Origin: Actinomadura syzygii
GTDB lineage: Bacteria; Actinomycetota; Actinomycetes; Streptosporangiales; Streptosporangiaceae
Direction of reading: 5' to 3'
Assembly: GCF_008085905.1 (NCBI RefSeq)
Contig: NZ_VSFF01000016.1
Span: 186,001 to 250,000, forward strand
Length of the DNA stretch: 64,000 bases
How positions within the stretch are numbered: position 1 is the first letter of the stretch; every line of letters starts with the position of its first letter. The translations under genes were made by a program, and so were the position numbers. The notes below the pieces were generated by a model. That model saw only the letters and a list, made by a program, of their open reading frames with translations, did not search any database and had not been told where the DNA came from. Shown here in pieces: positions 52,098 to 60,279 of the stretch.

Positions 52098-52428
52098 ACC
52101 ACCTCATGGCCATCGGCGATGTCTCCGAGCGGCGGCTTCGCCGCGCTGTGGCCTCGCTGGTGTCCTATCTGCTGGGATGGGAACGTCGCGCCACTCGGGC
52201 CTTGCCCGCACTCCTACCCCACAGCACCGCCCGCGGGTTCCCCGCACTCGACCCGATCACCCGGTACTCACACAACGTAAGCTGGCCACACCCACCGACA
52301 GAACCACCCGCCCCACCAACCCCACCCCACGACAACACCGCCGACCCCAGGCCCTCTCACCGAGCATGATCACAAACCAACCGAACGAAAACTCCACCTC
52401 TCGCCGATAACGTCGCAGGTCAGAAAGT
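52098..52428 (+). promoter_or_regulatory. CRISPR leader of array 3
   Basis: It is nearly identical to leader 1 over its full 330 bases (starting GACCACCTCATGGCC in both), with only scattered substitutions. The left limit of identity coincides with the break in the P450 gene, so the leader and array arrived here as a copied block. The core elements next to the repeat are intact. Confidence 0.88.
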
Positions 52429-52517
52429 GTCGGCCCCGCGCACGCGGGGATGGTTCCGGCACCCAGATGCCCCACAAGGGCCGTTTCTTGTCGGCCCCGC
52501 GCACGCGGGGATGGTTC
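52429..52517 (+). CRISPR. CRISPR array 3, 2 repeats and 1 spacer
   Basis: Two perfect copies of the 28-bp repeat (52429 and 52490) enclose one 33-bp spacer. No further copies, even degenerate, were seen to the right. With an intact leader it may be a young or minimal array, or one that lost its spacers by recombination. Confidence 0.93.
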
Positions 52518-52630
52518 GGCGAGGCGCCACGGCGGTGACCGCACTCGCAGCCCTTACCAGCCGCCCGCGTCCGGCCATGACCGTGGCGACGGCCTCACCC
52601 ACTACATTGCCGCCTCCCCTCCGGTCTCGA

Positions 52631-53305
52631 TTAGGGTGCCGGGCCGTCGTCGTGGTCCAAGAGGCCCGCCCGGTGGGCGAGCAGCGCGGCCTGGACGCGG
52701 TTGGTGACGCCGAGGCGGGCGAAGATCCGGTTCGCGCGGCTCTTGACGGCCGGGGCGGACAGGCCGAGTTCCGCGCCGATCTCGGCGTTCGATCGGCCCC
52801 GTGCGATCAGCAGCAGGACGTCGGTCTCGCGGGCGGTGAGCAGTTCCAGCGGGTCGTCCTCGACGGGTGGCGGGGACGCGACGTAGCTGCGGACCAGCCG
52901 GTCGGTGATCGACGGCGCGAGCGTGGTCTCGCCCTGGACGGCCGCGCGGACGGCGCCCGCGAGGTGGTCGGGTGAGGTGTTCTTGAGCAGGAATCCGCTC
53001 GCGCCCGCGCGCAGCGCCGCGTGTACGTACTCGTCCAGGTCGAAGGTGGTCAGCACGATCACGCGCGGCGGCGGTCCGGGGTGCGGCCAGTCGCGCAGCA
53101 GGCGGCCGGTGGCCTCGACGCCGGACAGGCGCGGCATCCGCACGTCCATGACGACGACGTCCGGGCGGTGCGTGAAGGCGGCGGCGACGGCCTGCTCGCC
53201 GTCGCCGGCGAACGCGACCACGCGCAGGTCGTCGTGGCGGTCGACGACCATACGCAGGCCGCTGCGGACCATCTCCTGGTCATCGGCGATCAGCACTCGG
53301 ATCAC
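52631..53305 (-). CDS. NarL/FixJ-family response regulator
   Basis: The 224-residue protein starts with GTG inside a GTGA overlap with the kinase gene. The receiver domain has IRVLIADDQEMVRSGLRMVV, the phospho-acceptor Asp in DVVVMDVRMP and the Lys in GFLLKNTSPDHL. The LuxR-type helix-turn-helix is LTARETDVLLLIARGRSNAE and following. It is activated by the adjacent kinase. Its likely targets are the divergent serine hydrolase and peptidase genes. Confidence 0.92.
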   Translation of the reverse strand: MIRVLIADDQEMVRSGLRMVVDRHDDLRVVAFAGDGEQAVAAAFTHRPDVVVMDVRMPRLSGVEATGRLLRDWPHPGPPPRVIVLTTFDLDEYVHAALRAGASGFLLKNTSPDHLAGAVRAAVQGETTLAPSITDRLVRSYVASPPPVEDDPLELLTARETDVLLLIARGRSNAEIGAELGLSAPAVKSRANRIFARLGVTNRVQAALLAHRAGLLDHDDGPAP

Positions 53306-54438
53306 GGCGTCCCCGCGGTGGGCAGGATGGCCCGGACGCGCCAGCCGCCCTGGTGCGGGCCCGCCTCCAGTATCCCGCCGTACAGCGCCGCACGCTCCCT
53401 CATCCCGATGAGCCCGAGCCCTGAGCCGTGTGCGGAGTCGGGCTCGGGCCGGTGGCCGGGGGCCTGGGGGCCGTTGGTGACGGTGACGGTGAGCGGGGAT
53501 TCGGTCATCGTGATCTCCACGTCGGTGGGTCCCGCGTGCTTGACGACGTTGGTGAGCGCCTCCTGGAGAATCCGGTAGACCGAGGTCTCCGTCGCAGGGC
53601 CGAGCCCGGTCGGCAGGCTCGGCGGTCCGGCGACCCGGCAACCGGACGCCTTCACGACCTTGATCAGCTGGTCCAGGTCGGCGAGCGAGGCGGCGGGCTC
53701 GGTCCGCTCCGCGCCGTCCGCGAGCAGGCCGATCATGCGCCGCATCTCGGCGAGGGCCTGGTCGGCGGTGGCCGCGATCAGCCGGGCGTGCTCGCCGGGC
53801 GGGCCGGTGCGGGCGGCGATCGCGATCGCGCTGACCTGGCTCGCGACAATGTCGTGCAGGTCACCGGCGATGCGGGCGCGCTCGACGCGTACCGCCTGCC
53901 GCGCGTTGCGCTCCCGCTCGGCGCGCAGACGGGCCGCCAACTCGCGCAGCCTCGCGGCGTCCTCCTGGGCGCGCCGCCGCCCGTCCCCGGCCAGCCAGAC
54001 GCAGAGCGGGATGCCGGCCAGGAACAGTGTGAGGACCACGCCTTCCACGGCGTCCCGGTCGCGCCCGAACGTCCGGGCGAGTTCAGGGACGGCCAGGACG
54101 GCCGCGGCGACCCCGGCGGCGGCCCGGCCGCACCGCGGGACCGCCCAGCGGGAGACCGAGTGCAGCGAGATCAGCACGAAGACCGTCGCGATCTGGACCG
54201 ACGTGCGGTGCCCGACGGTCGGCAGCCACACGCAGTAACCGGCGGCGACCCCGCAGAACGACGCCCACGGCCTCGTGCGCCGCCACGCCAGCGGGGCGGC
54301 GGGCAGGCACATGGCCACGCCGACCGGCAGCGCCCCCCAGCCGACCGGGACCGATCCGGACGCCAGCCAGCCCACGATCTGCCAGGCCGAGCAGGCCACG
54401 GCCAGCGCGGCGTCGGTCCGAAAAGGGTGGCTCGTCAT
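53302..54438 (-). CDS. HisKA_3 sensor histidine kinase
   Basis: The 378-residue protein has four to five membrane segments in the first 170 residues, a coiled-coil linker, the HisKA_3 box ARIAGDLHDIVASQVSAIAI and an HATPase domain (LQEALTNVVKHAGPTDVEI, GSGLGLIGMRERAALYGG). No large extracellular loop is visible, so it probably senses a membrane or cell-wall state. It is coupled to the response regulator. ATG 54438 is the best start; the open frame beyond it is antisense to the hydrolase gene. Confidence 0.9.
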   Translation of the reverse strand: MTSHPFRTDAALAVACSAWQIVGWLASGSVPVGWGALPVGVAMCLPAAPLAWRRTRPWASFCGVAAGYCVWLPTVGHRTSVQIATVFVLISLHSVSRWAVPRCGRAAAGVAAAVLAVPELARTFGRDRDAVEGVVLTLFLAGIPLCVWLAGDGRRRAQEDAARLRELAARLRAERERNARQAVRVERARIAGDLHDIVASQVSAIAIAARTGPPGEHARLIAATADQALAEMRRMIGLLADGAERTEPAASLADLDQLIKVVKASGCRVAGPPSLPTGLGPATETSVYRILQEALTNVVKHAGPTDVEITMTESPLTVTVTNGPQAPGHRPEPDSAHGSGLGLIGMRERAALYGGILEAGPHQGGWRVRAILPTAGTP

Positions 54439-54581
54439 CGTTGGTGGTCTATCACGGGACGGACGGGCGGGCGCGACCAAAGTCGCGCGCTGGTTGGTCC
54501 TCGCGCTCGACGCCCTGGGCGAGGGCGCGTCCCTAACGTCGGCAAGGTCCGATCTCGCATGGATGACCACAGGGAGGCGTC

Positions 54582-55694
54582 TTGCGCACACCTCTGATCG
54601 AACGGCGGCGGTTCCTCGCCGGCACGGCGGCCCTGCCGATACTCGCGGTGTCCGCCGCCCCGGCACGGGCCACTGACGGCGCCGCGACACGGGCGGTCGA
54701 CGATGAGCAGGGAGCCCGGCGTGTTCTGACGGGCCTGATCGCACGCGATGGCCTGCCCGGCGCTCAAGCCGTCATCACCCGTCCCGGAGGACGGACCACG
54801 CAGGTCGTCGCCGGAGCCGGGGACCTGCGCACCGGGCGGCCGTACCCGCATGACGCGCGGCTCCGGATCGCCAGCAACACCAAGACGTTCACCGCGACCA
54901 CCGTCCTGCAACTGGTCGCCGAGGGACGCCTCGCCCTGGACGAGCCGATCTCCCGCCACCTTCCGCGGGTGCCGGGAAAGGCGACGGTCCGGCAGGTCCT
55001 GCGGCACCAGAGCGGCTTCCACGACTTCACCGAAGACGTCAACGAGCACGCGCGCGGCCACTACCGCGCCCGTGACCTCGCCCGGGACGCCCTGCGCCGT
55101 CCGTCCCGGTTCGAGCCGGGGGAACGCTGGGAGTACTGCAACACCAACTACGTCCTCGCCGGACTGCTCATCGAGGCCGTGACCGGCCGTCCGGCCGAAG
55201 CCGAGATCACCCGGCGGGTCATCCGCCCGCTCGGGCTGCGGCACACCTTCTGGCCGCGCTACCCGGAGCAGGGCCTGCGCGGCCCGCACGCCCACGCGTA
55301 CATGCCGCCCGGCCACACCGAGGTCAACTGGATCAACACCTCGGTCGTCGGGACCGCCGGAGCGCTCGTCTCCACCGGCCGCGAGCTGAACACGTTCTTC
55401 CGCGCCCTGCTCGGCGGGCGCCTTCTGCCGCCCGCGATGCTCGCCGAGATGCGCCGTACCGTTCCCGCCGACATCGCCGAAGGCGCACGATACGGCCTCG
55501 GCCTCGCCGGCTTCCCCCTGCCCGGAGGCGGAGTTTTCTGGGGCCACGGCGGGACGATCGAGGGCACCCGCACACGGGGCGGCGTCACCGGCACGGGCCT
55601 GGCCGTCACCGTCGCGGTCAACGAGATCGCCGCCGATCCGCGTGGATCACAGCACCTCCTGGACGCGGCGGCCACCATCTTGAGGAGCCACTGA
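54582..55694 (+). CDS. Exported serine hydrolase, beta-lactamase/class C PBP family
   Basis: The TTG start follows GGGAGG. A Tat-type signal (ERRRFLAGTAALPILAV) leads to export. The 370-residue protein has the SxxK nucleophile in ASNTKTF near residue 101, the YxN-type motif WEYCNTNY, and HGG in FWGHGGTIEG near the end. It belongs with D,D-carboxypeptidases and esterases that act on peptidoglycan or small esters outside the cell. It is divergent from the two-component pair, and its stop overlaps the start of the next gene by one base. Confidence 0.88.
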   Translation: MRTPLIERRRFLAGTAALPILAVSAAPARATDGAATRAVDDEQGARRVLTGLIARDGLPGAQAVITRPGGRTTQVVAGAGDLRTGRPYPHDARLRIASNTKTFTATTVLQLVAEGRLALDEPISRHLPRVPGKATVRQVLRHQSGFHDFTEDVNEHARGHYRARDLARDALRRPSRFEPGERWEYCNTNYVLAGLLIEAVTGRPAEAEITRRVIRPLGLRHTFWPRYPEQGLRGPHAHAYMPPGHTEVNWINTSVVGTAGALVSTGRELNTFFRALLGGRLLPPAMLAEMRRTVPADIAEGARYGLGLAGFPLPGGGVFWGHGGTIEGTRTRGGVTGTGLAVTVAVNEIAADPRGSQHLLDAAATILRSH

Positions 55695-57301
55695 TGCACA
55701 ACGCCCACCACGAGATGGCCCGCAACGCGACTCCCAGCGCCGCACGTGCCACCGCCGGCAAGGCGACGCGCGGCCCCGCCCGCTCCACCGCCCGCAGCGC
55801 CGCGCTGACCGCCGCGCTCGTCTCGGCGCTCGCCTTGGGCGCCCTCGCCGCCGCGCCCGCGCCCGGTCCGTCCGCCGGTGCCGCCGCCCCGGCGGCGCTG
55901 GCACGCTTCACCCATCAGCCCGTCCGCTGGGCGGCCTGCCCGGACCAGGATCTCGCCAAGGCGGGCCTGAGCTGCGCCGACATCTCCGTCCCGCTCGACT
56001 ACCGGCACCCCCGCGGCCGGACGATCAAGGTGGCCGTCTCGCGGCTCGCGGCCACCCGCCCGGACCGGCTCGGCGTGCTACTGCACGGCACCGGCGGCGG
56101 TCCCGGCGGACGCGGGCTCAACGGCCCGCTGCTCACCTCCGCTGCGATGGGCCCCGCGCTCGCCGGACGCTTTGACCTGATCGGCATGGACCCGCGCGGC
56201 GTCGGCCGCAGCACGCGCATCAACTGCGGCCTGACCGGCGAATGGTTCAGGTCGGCCGGGCTCGACCGCGCGGGCTTCGACGAATCGGTCACCTACGAGA
56301 AACAGCAGGTCGAGCGCTGCCAGCGGAAGTACCCCGACCTGCTGCCGTACTTCACCACCCGGAACACCGCCCGCGACATGGATTTGATCAGAACGCTCCT
56401 GAAGACCCCGAAGATCTCCTACATCGGCATCTCCTACGGCACCTACCTGGGTGCGGTGTACACGCAGATGTTCCCCGGCAGGGCCGACCGCGTCGTGCTC
56501 GACAGCGCGCTCGACCCCGCCCGGACCCCCGCGCAGGCCTTTCCCGCCCTCGGCGCGGCCAATGAGCGGTACCTCGATGACTGGGCCCGCTGGACGGCCG
56601 GCCGCAACGCCGAGTACGGCCTCGGCCGCACCGGACACGAGGTCCGCGCCACCGTGCAGCGGATCATCGCGCGGGCGGCCCGGCGGCCACTCCAGATCGG
56701 AAAGTACCAGGCGGACGAGCACATCATCCCCTCACTCCTGGCCGGGATCCTCGCCGATGACCGCTACTTCGCCGAGCAGGCCGGAATCGTGCGCGAGCTG
56801 CACCGGGCCGCGCGGGGCGAACGGTTCGAGCCGTCCGAGCTGCTGCGCGAGTACCTCAGCCCGCCCGACGGGGAGCTCGACAACGCGCTGTCGATGAACA
56901 TCGCCATCTTCTGCGGCGACGCGTCCGCGCCCCGTGACCTCGGCTGGTACTGGCGGAACGTCCAGCACAGCCGGGCGACGCAGCCGGTCTACGGTCCGCT
57001 CGCCAACACCGTGTTCCCCTGCGCCTTCTGGCCGAGAAAGCCTCTGGAGGCCCCGACCAGGGTCGGCAACGGCCACCCAGCGATGATCGTCCAGTCGACC
57101 GGCGACACCCGGACCGTGTACGAGGGAGCCATGGCCCTGCACCGCGCATTGCCCGCCTCCCGCATGGTCACGCTCCGGAACGTCCGGCGCCACGGCCTCT
57201 ACGGGCTGTACCCGAACCGCTGCGTCACTGACGCCGTCAACGCCTACCTGGCGTCCGGCAGGCAGCCCAACACTGACGTGACCTGCGACCGGGAACCCTG
57301 A
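55694..57301 (+). CDS. Exported alpha/beta-hydrolase, S33 tripeptidyl-aminopeptidase-like
   Basis: The 535-residue precursor has a long N-terminal signal segment (about residues 35-70). The mature part has the oxyanion strand LLHGTGGGPGG, DPRGVGRSTRINC, the nucleophile elbow ISYIGISYGTYLGAVY, and a TAP-like C-terminal domain with VQSTGDTRTVYEGA (Asp) and VRRHGLYGLYPNRC (His). These fit secreted mycelial peptidases of actinomycetes that remove N-terminal tripeptides. It is co-transcribed with the serine hydrolase. Confidence 0.88.
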   Translation: MHNAHHEMARNATPSAARATAGKATRGPARSTARSAALTAALVSALALGALAAAPAPGPSAGAAAPAALARFTHQPVRWAACPDQDLAKAGLSCADISVPLDYRHPRGRTIKVAVSRLAATRPDRLGVLLHGTGGGPGGRGLNGPLLTSAAMGPALAGRFDLIGMDPRGVGRSTRINCGLTGEWFRSAGLDRAGFDESVTYEKQQVERCQRKYPDLLPYFTTRNTARDMDLIRTLLKTPKISYIGISYGTYLGAVYTQMFPGRADRVVLDSALDPARTPAQAFPALGAANERYLDDWARWTAGRNAEYGLGRTGHEVRATVQRIIARAARRPLQIGKYQADEHIIPSLLAGILADDRYFAEQAGIVRELHRAARGERFEPSELLREYLSPPDGELDNALSMNIAIFCGDASAPRDLGWYWRNVQHSRATQPVYGPLANTVFPCAFWPRKPLEAPTRVGNGHPAMIVQSTGDTRTVYEGAMALHRALPASRMVTLRNVRRHGLYGLYPNRCVTDAVNAYLASGRQPNTDVTCDREP

Positions 57302-57323
57302 CTGGGTCAGCGAAGACGTCATC

Positions 57324-58025
57324 TCATTTGGCTAGCTGGCGGTGACAGATCAGGGTGGCGGCGATGCCGACGAACGCCAGGAAGCGCTCGGGCGTGCGTT
57401 CGTAGCGGCGGTGTAGTCGGCGGCAGCCACTCAGCCACGACACCGTCCGTTCCACCACCCAGCGGTAGCGGCCCCGCCGGTCGGAGGACTCGATGCCGCG
57501 GCGCGCGATGCGCGGCGTGATGCCGCGGCTGCGCAGCCAGCGCCGCAGGTCGGCGTAGTCGTAGCCCTTGTCGCCGTGCAGCTTGGCCGGGCCGCGCCGG
57601 CGCGGCCCGCGCCGCGAACGGACCGGCGCGATGCCCCGCACCAGCGGCTGCAGCGCGAGCTTGTCGTGGGTGTTGGCCGCTGAGATCCCGACAGACAGCG
57701 GCAGTCCGGCACGATCGGTCAGCAGATGGATCTTCGACCCGCGTTTGCCGCGGTCGACAGGATTCGGGCCGGTCAGCTCCCCCCTTTGGCGACCCGGACG
57801 CTGACCGAGTCGATCGCGCATCGCGACCAGTCCAGCTCGCCGCGCGCACCCAGCTCGTCCAGCACGAGCCGGTGCAGCCTGGCCCACACCCGCGCGGCAC
57901 TCCACGGTGAAACGCCGGTGCGCGGTAGGACCCGACGGCCCGAACACCGGCGGCAACTGCTGCCACGTACAACCAGTGGTCGCCACAAAGATGATCGCCG
58001 CCAGCACCTCACGACCCCCGTACCG
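57324..58025 (-). mobile_element. IS5-family transposase, frameshifted
   Basis: Three frame segments together give one DDE transposase: GGREVLAAIIFVATTGCTWQ in the first frame, SAARVWARLHRLVLDELGAR and WSRCAIDSVSVRVAKGG in a second, then back to GSKIHLLTDRAGLPLSVGIS, LHGDKGYDYADLRRWLRSRG and RWVVERTVSWLSGCRRLHRR. The DDE acidic residues (AIDSV, GDKGYD, VVER) are kept but two shifts break the protein. The 5' end with its initiation region is missing and no terminal inverted repeat was seen there. The element is inactive. Confidence 0.85.
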
Positions 58026-58029
58026 GCGC

Positions 58030-58367
58030 CGACCACCGCCCAGCACGCCCGCACTCCCGACGAGCTCACCGCCCTGGGACGGCAGGCAGAGATCAGAGGC
58101 CGCTACCGCCACGCCGTGCACTGCTACCAGCGGGCCAGTGCCGCCGGGGACGCTGACGCGCTGTTCTTACTGGCCGAGCACCGAAACGGGGCCGGTGACC
58201 GCGAGAGCGCTGCGCAGCTCTACCGACAGGCCGTCGACGCCGGACACACCCACGCGCTGCAGGGCCTGGCCCGACTGCGGGAGGCAACCGACGACATCGC
58301 AAGCGCCGAGCGGCTCCGCCGCTTCGGCCTGACCGCCGCCGGAGACGTCGAGGAACCCTGGACCTAG
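58030..58367 (+). pseudogene. 3' fragment of a Sel1/TPR-repeat gene
   Basis: The open frame contains RYRHAVHCYQRASAAGDADA and RESAAQLYRQAVDAGHTHAL, two Sel1-like repeats, and ends EEPWT-stop. It has no start and runs at its left end into the IS5 remnant, so the insertion removed the front of the gene. The stop TAG is part of the CTAG at the edge of the second IS. Confidence 0.65.
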
Positions 58368-58858
58368 GGCGTGTTTCGGAGTAAGTGGAGCCATTCGTTG
58401 ATGGCGGTGATTTCAAGGATGGCCTGGTAGCGGACGCAGAGCTTGTCGTATCGGGTGGCTACGGCCCGGTGGCGCTTGAGGCGGTTGATGCCGCACTCCA
58501 CGGTGTGGCGGCTGCGGTAGTCGACCGGGTCGAAGGCGGGTGGACGACCACCGCGGCTTCCCCGCCGGGACCGGTGCCCGGCCTGGTCAGCCGGAACCGG
58601 GATCGTGCTCGCGATACCGCGACGACGCAGGTGGGCCCGGATCGCCCGGGACGAGTACGCCTTGTCGGCCCGCACCCGATCCGGGCGGGTCCGGGGACGC
58701 CCCGGCCCGGCGCGGGCGACACCGACGCCGGCCATCACGGCTGGGAACTGCGGGGCGTCCCCGCGCTGCCCGGCGGTCACCACCAGCGATAACGGCATCT
58801 GGCCTTGCGCACAGGCCAGATGCACCTTGGTTGACAACCCGCCGCGCGAGCATCCCAT
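58364..58858 (-). mobile_element. IS5-family (IS427-type) transposase, N-truncated
   Basis: The 164-codon frame is the C-terminal part of an IS427-group transposase: GCSRGGLSTKVHLACAQGQM, RVRADKAYSSRAIRAHLRRR, and VECGINRLKRHRAVATRYDK. The inverted-repeat-like end GGCGTGTTTCGGAGT lies at 58368. Its stop is the CTAG at 58364-58367, supplied by the target sequence. The N-terminal ORF of this IS type is largely decayed (traces in another frame near 58870-58900). Confidence 0.85.
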
Positions 58859-59029
58859 CGCATGATCGGCCGACTCGGTGGGCCTGTCGCTGCGTGCTCG
58901 CTGATCTGGTCAATGGCTCCTCTTCCGCTCCCGTCTTCCGCTCGACGACGAGGGGCTGCACCTCCGCTGCCGGACCGGCGCCGCGTCGAGCACGTCCGGT
59001 GTCCACACCAGGCAGCAGAGGTGGTGGGC

Positions 59030-59662
59030 TCATGAGAGCGAAGGTGGACGGCCAAGGGAGACGAACCATCGGCCGGCCTCCTCCCACCGCTCGGTGACGG
59101 CCGCCGAGCACGAGGCGGCCAGCGCGTCGGCGCCGTCGGCGGACACGTGCGCCCAGGCAAACCACTCGCCGACCGCGTGGCCCGACCGCAGCCGCAGCGG
59201 CTCGGTCCGCGACCCCGATCCAGGCGGGTCCACCTCCACCAGCACCCGCCCGCCCTGCGTCCGCAGCGCCAGGACGCGGCGCAGCAGCGCGGCGGGGTCG
59301 CCGCCGATGCCGATGTTGCCGTCGGCCAGCAGCACCGTCCGCCACCGCCCGGCACCCGGCACCCGCCCGAACACATCTCGGCACAGGGCCGGCGCGCCCG
59401 CCGCGATCGTCAGCGCTACCGCGCGCGGTGCCACGTCGATGCCCAGCACCGGAAGGCCGCGGCGGACCAGCGCTGCCGTCAGGCGTCCCGGGCCCGACCC
59501 GACGTCCAGCGTCGCGCCCCGGCAGCGGTCCAGGACCCCGGCGTCGCCGGGGCGCAGGGCCAGCCAGTCCTGCACCGGCAGCGGCCGTCGGCGGCCGTCG
59601 GCGTGCTCGATCTCCACCGGCGCGGTGCCGCGCAACGCCTCCTCGTACAGTTCGCCGATCAT
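59030..59662 (-). CDS. Class I SAM-dependent methyltransferase
   Basis: The 210-residue protein has the SAM loop TLDVGSGPGRLTAALVRRGL near residue 55, the acidic beta-2 residue in LGIDVAPRAV, and GGRVLVEVDPPGSG later. It belongs to a group found in actinomycetes beside a GT2 glycosyltransferase and a DUF2064 protein; both are present here only as a collapsed remnant upstream. The target is unknown. It starts at the ATG after CGGCGAACT with a weak site, and relied on upstream translation in intact relatives (inference). Confidence 0.8.
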   Translation of the reverse strand: MIGELYEEALRGTAPVEIEHADGRRRPLPVQDWLALRPGDAGVLDRCRGATLDVGSGPGRLTAALVRRGLPVLGIDVAPRAVALTIAAGAPALCRDVFGRVPGAGRWRTVLLADGNIGIGGDPAALLRRVLALRTQGGRVLVEVDPPGSGSRTEPLRLRSGHAVGEWFAWAHVSADGADALAASCSAAVTERWEEAGRWFVSLGRPPSLS

Positions 59663-60215
59663 GCCGAGACGTTCCCTTTGGCGCTCCTGCTCCCGAGGAC
59701 GCAGACTGCTGCAGTGAATCGACCGCGGGGCACCTGCTCGGCGACGGCCTCGGCGGCGTGTGGGGTGTCCATGTCGCCCGGCACCGGCATCACCGCGGCG
59801 GTGAGGCGGTCGGGGTGCAGGCGGGCGGGCTGACGTGGTCCAGTGTTGGGACACGACACCGGCTCGTCCAGCAGCGGCCGCGCGTCAGGGCGAGGCAGCA
59901 CCAGTTCTCGCCCGTCGTCGGCGGCGGTGAGCCGGTCGAGCTCGGCGACCAGAAGCGGCGGCTCGACAGGGTCCGGCGAGGCGTCGGCATTCATGGCGCA
60001 CCCCACCGACGCGGTCCGCGGCCGGCAGCCCGGCGCGGCAGGCGGCGCCGGGGCCGCGGGGAACACCACGTCGGCGCCGTAGTCGGTGGCAATGCGCGCG
60101 GACCCGTCGGTGGAGGCGTTGCCGACCACTCGGGGAGGTAGGCCCGCGAGGATCCGTGACAGCGCTGCGGCAAAGCTTCGGCCTCGTTGGGGCACGGGAG
60201 AATCACGTCGATCAC
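59659..60215 (-). pseudogene. Collapsed GT2 glycosyltransferase / DUF2064 locus
   Basis: It begins with a good GT2 start, VIDVILPCPNEAEALP (GTG at 60215). It then shifts frame, and GNASTDGSARIATDYGADVV and MNADASPDPVEPPLLVAELD continue the GT2 core, with the DxD-like motif changed. After about 110 codons the rest of GT2 and most of DUF2064 are deleted. The end (AVMPVPGDMDTPHAAEAVAE) looks like a DUF2064 C-terminus. So one deletion fused two genes and several smaller changes broke the frame. Confidence 0.65.
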
Positions 60216-60279
60216 CAGCCCTGACGTTACTATTTGTGATGAACTGGACTCTGACGGTGGTTTGTGTGTTGTTGGGGCA

